This document shows, in pieces, positions 58,401 through 64,000 of a stretch of DNA of 64,000 nt. Below the pieces are notes generated by a model. The model did no database searches and was not told the DNA's origin. It was given only the letters and a program-made list of their open reading frames with translations. Numbering within the stretch: position 1 is the stretch's first letter; every line of letters begins with the position of its first letter. The position numbers were made by a program, and so were the translations under genes. The stretch is from Elgaria multicarinata webbii (taxonomy: Eukaryota; Chordata; Lepidosauria; Squamata; Anguidae), in contig NC_086178.1 in the NCBI RefSeq assembly GCF_023053635.1, positions 93,542,226-93,606,225 of the forward strand, given 5' to 3'.

Positions 58401-58530
58401 GTACCCGACTAGAGCCGCCGCCGCCGCCACACCGACTCCAAAGAGCGACGGAGCCGCCATAGCACAGCCGGCCGGGCCGGAGCCGAGAAAACAGCCGCGC
58501 GTAGCAGCCTGCAGACATCGAAAGGACCAT
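36047..58530 (-). CDS. SUPV3L1: SUPV3L1, mitochondrial ATP-dependent RNA helicase SUV3, 15 coding exons
   Basis: Ski2-like DExH/D helicase that unwinds structured RNA in the mitochondrial matrix and works with PNPase in RNA turnover. Fifteen exons join in phase to 809 codons plus stop (human is 786 from memory). Order: arginine-rich, serine-rich presequence (about 1-60); conserved LFVPL and [10 protein letters not shown] block; helicase motif I GPTNSGKT at 218-225; motif II DEIQ at 302-305; motif [10 protein letters not shown] at 477-484; the C-terminal SUV3 domain ([20 protein letters not shown]); a helical region ending [17 protein letters not shown]; and a variable basic tail ending VKGKKK. 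All catalytic motifs are intact. It lies between VPS26A and HKDC1 in the same orientation, as in mammals. Confidence 0.97.
36950..37106 (-). mobile_element. SINE, minus orientation
   Basis: Read on the minus strand it gives TGGTGGGTGGGTGGAGTGGT, a GGTTCAAATTCATGCTCAG B-box region and the GCGTGATAAACA end. A diverged squamate SINE in SUPV3L1 intron 14. Confidence 0.6.
37196..37312. mobile_element. Palindromic MITE copy
   Basis: GTGGCCCTCTAGATGTTTTG pairs with CAAAACATCTGGAGGGCCAC. It directly abuts the next MITE. Confidence 0.75.
37321..37503. mobile_element. hAT-like MITE (TTCAGACAACACG family)
   Basis: CTGTTCAGACAACACGTTAAG pairs with CTTAGCGTGTTGTCTGAACAG, with GGTTAGGCTGCTAAC-type inner blocks. 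Confidence 0.75.
38376..38524 (-). CDS. SUPV3L1: SUPV3L1 exon 14
   Basis: A 149 bp exon encoding [20 protein letters not shown] through [20 protein letters not shown] to YLWL, with a CCAG acceptor and a GTATTG donor. Confidence 0.95.
38677..39005 (+). mobile_element. hAT-type MITE (CAGGGGTGNNGAAC family), copy 1
   Basis: Ends CAGGGGTGTGGAACCTC and GAAGTTCTGCACCCCTG are inverted. Flanks GTACAAAC (38669-38676) and GTGTAAAC (39006-39013) look like an 8-bp duplication with two transitions. Relatives lie at 49630-49735 and 51846-52125. Confidence 0.8.
39082..39118 (-). pseudogene. U2 snRNA 5'-end fragment
   Basis: The minus strand reads CTTGGCCTTTTGGTTAAGAT then CAAGTGTAG, matching the first part of vertebrate U2 snRNA (remembered as CTCGGCCTTTTGGCTAAGAT then CAAGTGTAG) with about two changes in 29. 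The match stops abruptly at GTGTAG. Too short to be functional. Confidence 0.75.
40069..40245 (-). CDS. SUPV3L1: SUPV3L1 exon 13
   Basis: A 177 bp exon encoding [20 protein letters not shown] to [12 protein letters not shown], donor GTAAAG. Its acceptor is AAAAAAACAG and the pyrimidine tract in front is a CTT/CTC microsatellite (40258-40306). Confidence 0.95.
40258..40306. repeat. (GAG)n(GAA)n microsatellite at the SUPV3L1 exon 13 acceptor
   Basis: On the transcribed strand this is about nine CTT units then five CTC units, ending 13 nt before exon 13. It serves as the polypyrimidine tract. Confidence 0.95.
40553..40574. repeat. (AC)n microsatellite
   Basis: Eleven AC-type units in SUPV3L1 intron 12. 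Confidence 0.9.
41144..41325. mobile_element. hAT-like MITE (TTCAGACAACACG family)
   Basis: CTGTTCAGACAACACGCTAAG pairs with GGCTTAGCGTGTCATCTGAT. Inner ACGGTTAGGCCGCTAACCC blocks are shared with 37321-37503. Confidence 0.75.
41447..41568. mobile_element. Palindromic MITE copy
   Basis: AGATGTTGTTGGACTGCAAC pairs with GTTGCAGTCCAACAATATCT; the right end TTGCCCACCCCTG is kept. Confidence 0.7.
41585..41694 (+). mobile_element. LINE 3' tail with (AAT)n end
   Basis: TTGTAAGCCTATGCGGCAGG to TGATGGTGCTATATAAATAA, same tail as 49315-49430. It ends 21 bp from exon 12's donor. Confidence 0.65.
41715..41795 (-). CDS. SUPV3L1: SUPV3L1 exon 12
   Basis: An 81 bp exon encoding [20 protein letters not shown] to ATLSNLV, with a long T-run plus CAG acceptor and a GTAAGC donor. 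Phase 0 at both ends. Confidence 0.96.
41944..42515 (-). mobile_element. CR1/L3-like LINE 3' end
   Basis: On the minus strand an open frame (42232-42519) reads [20 protein letters not shown], then [18 protein letters not shown], the end of a CR1-type ORF2. It is followed by the CCTCCAGTATCAGAGGCAGT tail and a duplicated CTAGATGGATCCTTGGTCTG end. Confidence 0.8.
42867..43205 (+). mobile_element. tRNA-Ala-like SINE carrying a palindromic insert
   Basis: The head GGGGCCGTAGCTCAATAGAG, with TTTGCATGCAGAAGGTCCCA, resembles tRNA-Ala(TGC). The tail has AGACCTAGCAGAAAGCAG-type sequence. The middle (about 42965-43122) is a separate palindrome with about 50-bp arms (GAGGCAGTGAATCCACTCCG against CAGAGTGGATCTACTGCCTC). 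Confidence 0.75.
43296..43515 (-). CDS. SUPV3L1: SUPV3L1 exon 11, helicase motif VI
   Basis: A 220 bp exon encoding [20 protein letters not shown], then [20 protein letters not shown] to [14 protein letters not shown], with a TAG acceptor and a GTAGGG donor. Both arginine-finger residues of GRAGR are present. Confidence 0.95.
44260..44376. mobile_element. Small foldback element with 25-bp perfect arms
   Basis: The arms 44285-44309 and 44339-44363 are perfect inverted copies (GCACCAATCAGAAGAAATAC and on) around a 29-nt loop. A 12-bp direct repeat, ACTGAAGGGTAG, flanks at 44260-44271 and 44365-44376. It lies in SUPV3L1 intron 10. Confidence 0.7.
44699..44792 (-). CDS. SUPV3L1: SUPV3L1 exon 10
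   Basis: A 94 bp exon encoding [20 protein letters not shown] to [10 protein letters not shown], with a CAG acceptor and a GTAAGT donor. TDAIGMGLN is the motif V region. Confidence 0.95.
45166..45322 (+). mobile_element. CR1 LINE 3' end
   Basis: AAGAACTTCCTGACAGTATG, then GGAACAGACTCCCTAGGAAG and CCTTCCAACTCTATGATACTG are the CR1 3' end with an internal deletion. Confidence 0.8.
45323..45661 (+). mobile_element. L2-like LINE 3' end with (AAAT)n tail
   Basis: The frame gives [18 protein letters not shown], a diverged RTFSAAAPRLWNSLP-type segment, then a non-coding tail ending AGAAATATAATAAATAAATA. Confidence 0.65.
45695..46012. mobile_element. Palindromic MITE rich in AACCA/TGGTT blocks
   Basis: CCTGGTTTGCACATAGCAAC pairs with GTTATCGTTACGTGTTAACCAGG. 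Inner GCAAACCCTGCACCATGG pairs with ACCATACTGCAGGGTTTGC. Confidence 0.65.
46430..46610 (-). CDS. SUPV3L1: SUPV3L1 exon 9
   Basis: A 181 bp exon encoding [20 protein letters not shown] through [20 protein letters not shown] to YGSLPPG, with a TAG acceptor and a GTAATT donor. It starts the second RecA-like domain. Confidence 0.96.
47438..47529 (-). CDS. SUPV3L1: SUPV3L1 exon 8
   Basis: A 92 bp exon encoding [20 protein letters not shown] to YTTGEEVE, with a CAG acceptor and a GTAGGC donor. VCGEAAAI differs by one residue from the LCGEPAAI I recall in mammals. Confidence 0.94.
48027..48142. mobile_element. Palindromic MITE (GCACAATCCTA family), well preserved
   Basis: GCACAATCCTACGCATGTTT pairs with AAACATGCATGGGATTGTGC. 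Arms continue through GTCCTACAACTCCCAGCA and TGCTGGGAAGCATAGGAC. Confidence 0.8.
48202..48718. mobile_element. GC-rich hAT-type element with splice-donor motifs, copy 2
   Basis: It runs TCGGGCTGTGCTCCG to GTGCACAGCCCTA with a perfect 8-bp duplication GTTATCTT (48194-48201 and 48719-48726). CAGGTAAG occurs at 48339, 48393, 48456 and 48520; CTTACCTG at 48413, 48479 and 48575. It lies in SUPV3L1 intron 7 (no exon of the gene overlaps). Confidence 0.88.
49295..49430 (+). mobile_element. LINE 3' tail with (AAAT)n end
   Basis: AATGTAAGCCTATGCAGCAG to TGATGGTGCTATATAAATAA and nine AAAT units; same family as 41585-41694. Confidence 0.65.
49500..49625 (+). mobile_element. L2-like LINE 3' tail
   Basis: TTTTGTAAACCGCCCAGAGA, CTTCGGCTATGGGGCAGTAT and an AATAAATAAATAA end. 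Confidence 0.7.
49630..49735 (-). mobile_element. hAT-type MITE (CAGGGGTGNNGAAC family), truncated
   Basis: The minus strand starts CAGGGGTGCAGAACCTCTTT and matches 38677 onward for about 105 bp, then stops at the LINE tail. Confidence 0.75.
50234..50311 (-). CDS. SUPV3L1: SUPV3L1 exon 7, helicase motif II
   Basis: A 78 bp exon encoding [20 protein letters not shown] to WTRALLG, with an AAG acceptor and a GTAAGT donor. DEIQ is the Mg-ATP motif. Confidence 0.96.
50557..50668 (-). CDS. SUPV3L1: SUPV3L1 exon 6
   Basis: A 112 bp exon encoding [20 protein letters not shown] to IEMCSVTTP, with a CAG acceptor and a GTATGT donor. Confidence 0.95.
51200..51760 (+). mobile_element. Possible LTR-like fossil fragment
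   Basis: A stretch in SUPV3L1 intron 5 with promoter-like CTATAAG and polyadenylation-like AATAAA motifs about 140 bp apart, and TG/CA-type ends of uncertain position. No internal genes and no flanking duplication were seen, so this is only a suspicion of an old solo LTR. Confidence 0.25.
51846..52125 (+). mobile_element. hAT-type MITE (CAGGGGTGNNGAAC family), copy 2
   Basis: Starts CAGGAGTGCTGAAGCAATTC and shares CCAGTGGTGGGCAGAGCC and CAACCTTTTAGAATGAGGA with 38677-39005. Its right end is diverged. Confidence 0.7.
52122..52320. mobile_element. MITE split by a second MITE
   Basis: Outer arms TTTATTCAATGTTAGCCCTAC and GGGACTTAAGCTAGACTAATA are inverted; the 52145-52285 element lies between them. 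Confidence 0.5.
52145..52285. mobile_element. Inner MITE (GGCCSTTTCTACACC ends)
   Basis: TAGGCCGTTTCTACACC pairs with GGTGTAGAAAGGGCCTTA. Inner blocks GGATCATCCCTGTG and CCCAGGAGCAGACAGGGA recall the core of the element at 62-490. Confidence 0.65.
52683..52851 (-). CDS. SUPV3L1: SUPV3L1 exon 5, helicase motif I
   Basis: A 169 bp exon encoding [28 protein letters not shown], then [19 protein letters not shown]. The Walker A lysine is K224. The donor is GTCAGT, weaker than its neighbours, chosen because it keeps phase 0 into [12 protein letters not shown]. Confidence 0.93.
54247..54361 (-). CDS. SUPV3L1: SUPV3L1 exon 4
   Basis: A 115 bp exon encoding [20 protein letters not shown] to [10 protein letters not shown], with a CAG acceptor and a GTTAGT donor. 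The W codon is split with exon 5. Confidence 0.94.
55040..55662 (-). mobile_element. L2-like LINE 3' fragment
   Basis: The minus strand repeats the 34140-34864 element: [33 protein letters not shown], then [20 protein letters not shown], with a frameshift between. The tail at 55040-55090 has GCGGGTAACAAATAAATAT. It lies in SUPV3L1 intron 3. Confidence 0.85.
55793..55900 (-). CDS. SUPV3L1: SUPV3L1 exon 3
   Basis: A 108 bp exon encoding [20 protein letters not shown] to LNDICCNAG, with a CAG acceptor and a GTAAGC donor. Confidence 0.95.
56222..56317. mobile_element. Short palindromic MITE (GCAATTCTATA family)
   Basis: GCTGCAATTCTATATACACTTA pairs with ATAGGTATAAGATTGCACCAC; inner arms AGTAAGTCCCACTGAGCATA and ATGGGACTTACTTTTGAGTA. 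Confidence 0.7.
56636..56713 (-). CDS. SUPV3L1: SUPV3L1 exon 2
   Basis: A 78 bp exon encoding [20 protein letters not shown] to ENGLD, with a CTAG acceptor and a GTATGA donor. Confidence 0.95.
58008..58063. repeat. (TC)n(AC)n compound microsatellite
   Basis: About 13 TC units then about 14 AC-type units, 160 bp inside SUPV3L1 intron 1. Confidence 0.95.
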
Positions 58531-58850
58531 TGGGGCGCTTCGAAGCCGCCGGCGCGCCGCTATTTCGTCATCGCTGAGCGACCCAGGCCCCTAAGAAGGA
58601 CTAGTAACGTGCCTGAAAAAACAGAGAGAAAGAGAAATGGCTAGAAATGATTCTGGTTGGCGAGTTAGGCTTAAAACAAGTGGCAAGACTGCGAGCTACA
58701 GCAGCGTCTCCCCCCCCCATCCCAGCGTATCTCGTGACGACCGCCCAAACCCAATAGTAAGGAAAGCGCCTCAGGCAGCGCGATAGCCAACCAATCACTG
58801 AGACGTACTTTAAAAAACGACCACGTGCGTTTAGACCAGACTGCCTATCA
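58085..58850 (-). promoter_or_regulatory. SUPV3L1: SUPV3L1 CpG-rich promoter and first exon region
   Basis: CpG density rises sharply at about 58100-58600. Upstream of the start are CCAAT motifs at 58751-58755 and 58791-58795 (plus strand), an E-box CACGTG at 58822-58827 and a CGTCATCGC element near 58566. No TATA box is evident. The layout suits a housekeeping gene. The transcription start was not located. Confidence 0.6.
58227..58530 (-). CDS. SUPV3L1: SUPV3L1 exon 1, start and mitochondrial presequence
   Basis: Encodes [20 protein letters not shown] through [11 protein letters not shown] to [14 protein letters not shown], donor GTAAGC, phase 1. Two in-frame ATGs occur, at 58528-58530 and 58516-58518. 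The second, giving [10 protein letters not shown], better resembles the mammalian MS- start; the first has G at +4. Few acidic residues in the first 40 and many Arg fit a matrix-targeting signal. Confidence 0.9.
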
Positions 58851-58905
58851 GCCTTTTCTCAACCTGGTGTGTTTGACTACAACTCCCAGCATCCCTATCC
58901 AGCAT
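58850..58905 (+). promoter_or_regulatory. MITE-derived half with ZNF143-like motif
   Basis: CAGCCTTTTCTCAACCTGGTG followed by GACTACAACTCCCAGCATCC is one arm of the palindromic MITE. The ACTACAACTCCCAGCAT part fits the ZNF143/SBS consensus as remembered. It lies about 330 bp upstream of the SUPV3L1 start codon. Confidence 0.5.
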
Positions 58906-59435
58906 TCGGCGACCCAATATAATATAGTGATGGGTGGGTGGCGTCATACCGGTACGCATCACGTCGGTTCCATCTGTAGCTCTTACAGGGCTAAAGTGCC
59001 GCCTGTCCTGTTCCCTGCGCTCCACTCCAGTGTAAGGGAAGAGCGGGCGTCTTGCCCCGTCCCGGCGATAAGAAAAAAGCGCACCCACCTTGCCAAGGCA
59101 CAGACGCCACTTTTATTTGAACCTTCATCGGATAAACAAGCCCACAGCAAGAAAGAAACGGGTATATGGCGGAAAGGAAACCCCAGCATCCGTACTCAAC
59201 AATTAAACAAAATATTGTCGGTCATAGTATATTTAGGAAAATGTCAGTGTTCAGTGCTTGGTGTTTTGCAGCATTAGTTCGGAAATCGTTTTGTAAAAGT
59301 AGACCAGCTTGTAACAGACTTAGTACTAGAATTGCTTCAAAGAATGCTGGACTCAGTAGACATTTGGCAAGGCACTTCCTCTGTTAAGCAGAACTGCATT
59401 CTCATCATATAACAGAGAGTAGCTATGCCATATTA

Positions 59436-59526
59436 CAGCCTTCCTCAGCCTGGTGCCCTCCAGATGTGTTAAATTACAATTTTCATCATTCAATGCATTT
59501 GGAGGGCACCAGGTTAGGGAAGACTG
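59436..59526. mobile_element. Palindromic MITE, 91 bp
   Basis: CAGCCTTCCTCAGCCTGGTG pairs with CACCAGGTTAGGGAAGACTG. Flanks CCATATTA and CCATAAAT resemble a decayed 8-bp duplication. Confidence 0.75.
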
Positions 59527-59527
59527 C

Positions 59528-59838
59528 CATAAATCATAGAATAGTTGAGCTGGAAGGGGCCTGTAAGGCCATTGAGTCCAACCCCCTGCTCAATGTAGTA
59601 ATCCACATTAAAGCATGCCTGACAGGTAGCTGCCCAGCTGCATAGAAACATAGTAGAGTTGGAAGACACCTATAAGTGCATTGAGTCCAACCCCTCACTT
59701 AATGCAGGAATCCACCCTAAAGCATACCCGACAGATGGCTGTCCAGCTGCCTCTCGAATGCCTCTAGTGTGGGAAAGTGCACAACCTCACTAAGTAATTG
59801 GTTCCATTTTCATACTGCTCTAAAAGTCAGGAAGTAAA
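59528..59838 (-). mobile_element. Two CR1 LINE 3' ends in tandem
   Basis: On the plus strand, ATAGAATAGTTGAGCTGGAA and CATTGAGTCCAACCCCCTGC start the inverted CR1 3' end. The same start recurs at 59643 (AAACATAGTAGAGTTGGAAG) with a longer body, so one copy interrupts or abuts another. Confidence 0.8.
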
Positions 59839-60049
59839 CCTTATATCAAATGCTAATATTTGAGCTTGTTTTCCCAGTGTATACAGAACATGCCAACATG
59901 TTTATTTACTTTTAAATTTGCCATTCCATATTCTCACTTTATTGTGTATTACCAGGCACCAACTAGTCATACGAGATAGACTTATTGAAACAATCCTTCT
60001 GCATCAGCATATAAAGGAGACTAGAATTTTTTATAAGACTTAGATGTCA

Positions 60050-60122
60050 AAATAAAATGTGAACCGCCCAGAGAACTTCAGCTATTGGGTGGTATAAAAA
60101 TGAATGAAAGAAAGAAAATCAC
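60050..60122 (+). mobile_element. L2-like LINE 3' tail
   Basis: GTGAACCGCCCAGAGAACTT, GCTATTGGGTGGTATAAAAA and an AATGAAAGAAAG end. Confidence 0.65.
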
Positions 60123-61719
60123 TTTCAAGATCTGAAAAAATCACACACACACACAAAGCCCTGGGTTGAACTAATTTAGTCTAGTAGTCAGATTACGTTT
60201 ATGACTAAACTAGTAATTCTGTCACACCAATTTATACTGCATCACCCACACACTAGACTCTAGCAGGTAGATCAGTCTATTGTTCAATATGTAACAAGAG
60301 TTATTTGCATGAATCTGTTGGAAAATTTAATTCTACCAAATTTGTCTTCCAGTCTAACAAAGGCATCTAATCCCCATATGAAGTTGTTCATGATCAAGCT
60401 TGGCACCCATTAAGAATAATCTCTCCCCACCCTTAAGAGTATTCAGGTGGAAATGTCCTGGATCTTCACTTAACTTGAGATGAAACTAAAAATTTCCTCC
60501 TCTACCTACAATAGATTAAATGCTATTTAGAACTATCCAAGTCTGACCTAGTTAACTACTGACAGTTCTATATGACTAACTAGAAGTCACAAACTCACTA
60601 CAGCACAGTATAAAATTAAAGACAATCAAGGTATTTTAGTGAGAATACAGCTATTTTTAATAATTCAAATAGCAGTTCATTATGTCTATTATACATAGCA
60701 CAATTTGAGGCTGGTTAAATACAATCAGTTTTCAAAATTTCTTGGAATAGTTTCCAGATTGCAACATGCAAGTGTCCATGAAAATATTTGGCATTGTTTT
60801 GTTTGTTTGAAATTCTGAACAGGCACTTACATGAGGGAGTTAACTTCTCTCAGTCACAGGCATCCATATTAAGAGAAATATCCCAGCACGCAGCATCTCT
60901 GACTGCTTTATCAAAGTGCCATAGTAATAAAACAGTTCTTACAGAAGTATAATTTAGTAATTTTGCTTACTCATAAAGTAAGATAACCAATAACACTTGC
61001 ACTGAAGTTTAGAAACATTCTTGGTAGATAGGCCAAGTGAAGTATAAACGTGAGTACCCTTCTATTCAGCAGGTTCCATGTTGTGCCCAAAACAAGCAGT
61101 GTGTTTTCTGAAAACTACATACTTAATTATGGACAGATGGAGGCTAACAAGGTTTGTCCAAAGACACTAAGTTCACTCAATGAATTATAAAGATAAAAAA
61201 GATGTTTTTCTACACAGACTTCCAACACCTACTACAGATTCTGTTGGTTTCCATCCATGCACCTTTCTACAAGCACAGGTTTCCTCATAGTGGAAAATGA
61301 GTGTTTCCCCATCTTTGGGGTATGTTTGAAGGAGGATGGTGAAAGTGCAAAGAGAATGATTTTTTGTGTATGTGACCCAGATTTCAATAGTGTAATCAGT
61401 AAAAGCTATATTAAAACATTTTCTCTCATACACACCCTCCACTGAAATAGGATTGAATGGGAGAATTAAATATTTTAGCACGGCATATGAGCCTTAAGGG
61501 ACTTTGGAACCTGATAATAGAATTATAAGGATGGAGGAGCTAAGAAAAAAAAGAAGAAGAGCAGCCAACCCTCTTTATAAAGCTAATTTCAGAAAGAAGC
61601 TTGCTTACACACATTCCTCAGAAAGATAAGGGGTTCTTAAAACAATGTTATGGTCTCAGAACTATCCCAAGCACATAATATTTAGTAAATGTCACCTACT
61701 TCCCTGGGGTGAGCACTGA

Positions 61720-62213
61720 TTTATTTTCAGGGCAAAAACCTATTATAAACCCTGAATCTGTCATTTTAGTACAACATATTTTTATTAAGTTTCCAAGGAT
61801 ACAGGTAACAGACACCGAGGAAGTATGTATGATATGAAATGTGGTATAGGAAGAAGAAATGCTTTAGTCTACCATCAATGATAAGCAAAACTTAAATGCA
61901 CCAGCCTACATGCATGGAAACACATAACTAGACTTTTTAAGCTTTATGCATATCTGAGTGCATCACACCAGACAAAAGTAAAATGTGCAGTATAAAATAG
62001 CTTAAGAAAGTTCCAGTGTTTGAGAAAGCACTTATTTTAAATGTATGTACACACTTGAATGTTTACTTGAAGAATGTTTTAGTAGTGTGGGAAATGCAGC
62101 ACTGTAAGATGAGGAAGACTGTTGTAATGTGAGTTTTGGCCTTCTTCTCTACAGGCTGTTGCCACCTTTAACCTGCTGATCTATCAACAGTTCTTTCACC
62201 CCCTACATCCAGT
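61720..62213 (-). other. VPS26A: Probable VPS26A 3' UTR
   Basis: Repeat-free sequence after the stop codon. Minus-strand AATAAA signals lie at 61781-61786 and 61720-61725, giving UTRs of about 430-510 nt. A further AATAAA at 59901-59906 would give a much longer one. Which is used cannot be told from sequence. Confidence 0.5.
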
Positions 62214-62327
62214 TCACATTTCAGGCTGCTCTGCAGATGCCTGTGGTTCTGGACTTTCAAACCGTTGATGGAAGTTGGTTCGTTGTTTCCTCAGTTTCTC
62301 AGGAGCTTTTCTCCAAAGAATGATCTC
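62214..62327 (-). CDS. VPS26A: VPS26A last coding exon
   Basis: A 114 bp coding part, CAG acceptor, encoding EIILWRKAPEKLRKQRTNFH to EQPEM and stop TGA at 62214-62216. Confidence 0.96.
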   Translation of the reverse strand, partial: EIILWRKAPEKLRKQRTNFHQRFESPEPQASAEQPEM

Positions 62328-63639
62328 CTGTTTAAGAATGAGAGAAAATACAGTTTAGAAGCTTGATATTTGAACAGGTCAATATTGTGCAGACTGAAGC
62401 AGCTGTACTAGAATCTGATTCAAACCTACCCAATTCTTTGCATAAGTTTGCTATCTGATGAAATGCAGCATCTTTAATGTACTTACAGCATTTTCATCCC
62501 CTTCTATAAAATATATCCAAGGTAATAATAAATTGTACAAAATTATTTTCTCACTAAAACTTTAAAAGGTGGCTAAAACAAAACAAAAAATAACACCATG
62601 TAAAAAGGAGAAAGTATATCCACATTTGAAAACAGTTAAACATATGCTTAAACATAGGCACTCTTCTCTTCAAGAGAAAACAGGAGAGATACTTCCATGT
62701 TCTCAACATGTTTTAAGTCAACTGACACTTTTCATATTTGTAACAGAAAAATTAAAACCAAAGAACACATCACACCCACGTGTAATTTTGACTTAAGAAC
62801 ATGAACAATTTTCACATGCAGCCAAAATATCTTTTGCAGATGTTTTAGATATAATATTAATTTGGTTCTCTCTTTCTGGCTTCTGCACTGATTTTGTCCT
62901 TTTTATTGTAGTATTATTGTACTGTCTTGATTAGATTTTTAGGTAGTGTTTATGTTTTTTGTACTTTCTGAACCACCTTCAGTACTTTTTAGCAAGGAGA
63001 AAGAAATGCTGAAAATTCTTCATTTTTCATTTTGGAATTGCAGTCAGATTCCTCACTCCAACCATCTTAAAATTTCCATGTAAGCTTTTGGAAAAGCCAA
63101 AATACCCAAAGCCAGTCCTTTTCAGCAGTGGCACCCATATTGTGCAACTCTGGACAGTTTCTGGCTTACCATTGGGTTGTATCCAATGTTAGTCTAACAA
63201 GTCCCATTCACTCATTAATGTGTCTACTTCAAGTAGGACTAACATTAGATACTGCCGATTGTGTGGAAACATGACCATAAACCTTCCCTTTAGCAGGTGA
63301 TGGGCTTTGATAGGTTTTTATTAGTGTTCCACTTTATTATTGTTGTTTTAGCAGAATGTGATCAGCATCCTAATTATTATTTTATTGGTTTGTGGCTTTA
63401 GTACATTGCAAGATGCCTTTAATATTTTACTTAACAAGTTATCAATTATAAATACATCCATCTTATTACAATACTGCAGTTTGCAGAACCTTATACCTGT
63501 TGCTTGAAGTACCGTCTGTCCTCTTCATCTACTAACACTAGGTTCAAGAAGTATCTTACTGAAAACTTTTTATTCACATCCCTCATTGTAGGGGTGGGAT
63601 CATAGCCTGCCAAGAAGAGTCTTATGGGAATAGATTCAC
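62214..63639 (-). CDS. VPS26A: VPS26A, retromer subunit, last two coding exons (5' part off window)
   Basis: Arrestin-fold subunit of the retromer complex, which recycles cargo from endosomes to the Golgi and plasma membrane. Two exons encode the last 86 residues of about 327: GESIPIRLFLAGYDPTPTMR, DVNKKFSVRYFLNLVLVDEE, DRRYFKQQ, then EIILWRKAPEKLRKQRTNFH and QRFESPEPQASAEQPEM. This matches my recollection of mammalian VPS26A almost residue for residue and its Ser/Glu-rich C terminus separates it from VPS26B. The upstream exons lie beyond the right edge. Confidence 0.95.
63497..63639 (-). CDS. VPS26A: VPS26A penultimate coding exon
   Basis: A 143 bp exon with an AAG acceptor and a GTATAA donor, encoding GESIPIRLFLAGYDPTPTMR to DRRYFKQQ. 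It begins in phase 1, the G of the first glycine codon being in the exon off window. Confidence 0.95.
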
Positions 63640-63759
63640 CTTAAATAAAAAGGAGTCAGGGTTAGTTTTGTTGATCAAAGGAAGGAAACTTTAACAGGTT
63701 AAAACAGTTCCTATAATGAATGGTTTGGAGATATGGAGAAGAAATTCTTGTATCAACTA

Positions 63760-64000
63760 AGAGCTTTCAGCGTGGTGGCCCTGGAACTCCCTGCCCCTGA
63801 AGGTCAGGTGCCAACACTGTATTGTTTCCGGCACCTCCTGAAAACTGTCTTATTCCAGGAAGCATTCCTTGACTGACAGCCAAGGTTTTTAATGGTAATC
63901 GGTGTGTTCAGTATAATAATGGGTTTTTTTAATTTTTTTTATCTTTTACTGTTTTAATTCTTATGTTCACTGCTCCAGAATCTGTTTCAGATATGGAGCA
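63760..64000 (+). mobile_element. L2-like LINE 3' fragment
   Basis: AGCGTGGTGGCCCTGGAACT, GAAGGTCAGGTGCCAACAC and TTCCAGGAAGCATTCCTTGA resemble the 18800-18940 stretch of the LINE at 18430-19075. It runs to the window edge, in VPS26A's intron. Confidence 0.65.

Larger units (their letters stand above)
58906..61700. other. Intergenic region between SUPV3L1 and VPS26A
   Basis: Contains a second GC-richer patch at 58920-59110, the MITE and CR1 pieces listed here, and from about 60150 AT-rich unique-looking sequence. No gene supported. Confidence 0.7.

Noticed and set aside
58090-58530. Alternative frames (both strands) across SUPV3L1 exon 1
   Set aside because: Only the frame containing DTSLFVPL and [10 protein letters not shown] matches the family; the others reflect high GC and lack of stops.

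Overview
The window is vertebrate nuclear DNA, most likely from a squamate reptile (lizard or snake). The genes are split into short exons with consensus splice sites. The spaces between exons are packed with tRNA-derived SINEs, CR1- and L2-like LINE tails, many short palindromic hAT-type MITEs, and one SPIN-like hAT copy, a combination typical of squamates. The species cannot be fixed from this sequence alone.

Three protein-coding genes lie head to tail, all on the minus strand, in the order VPS26A (right edge, last two coding exons only), SUPV3L1 (complete, 15 coding exons, 58530 down to 36047) and HKDC1 (left side, coding exons 1-12 of an expected 18, 27254 down to 989, continuing off the left edge). 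From memory this is the VPS26A-SUPV3L1-HKDC1-HK1 order of human 10q22, so HK1 is expected beyond the left edge. All coding exons were placed by reading both splice sites and checking that phases join; the open frame is continuous through both long genes.

Region by region: 1-27.3 kb is HKDC1, with a 13.3 kb first intron that is a landing ground for transposons. 27.3-36.0 kb is intergenic and holds only repeats. 36.0-58.5 kb is SUPV3L1, with a CpG-rich first exon and promoter at about 58.1-58.8 kb. 58.8-62.2 kb is intergenic plus the probable VPS26A 3' UTR. 62.2-64.0 kb is the end of VPS26A.

The three proteins share no pathway: an HK-family glucose kinase, a mitochondrial RNA helicase and a retromer subunit. 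They are neighbours by ancient synteny. I see no operon-like or defence system and no clearly new protein-coding system. The most unusual material is mobile DNA: a GC-rich hAT-type family with palindromic cores and repeated consensus splice-donor octamers, an inverted-dimer MITE that has spread as a unit, a SPIN-like element with a perfect target duplication, and several nested insertions that give a relative order of events.
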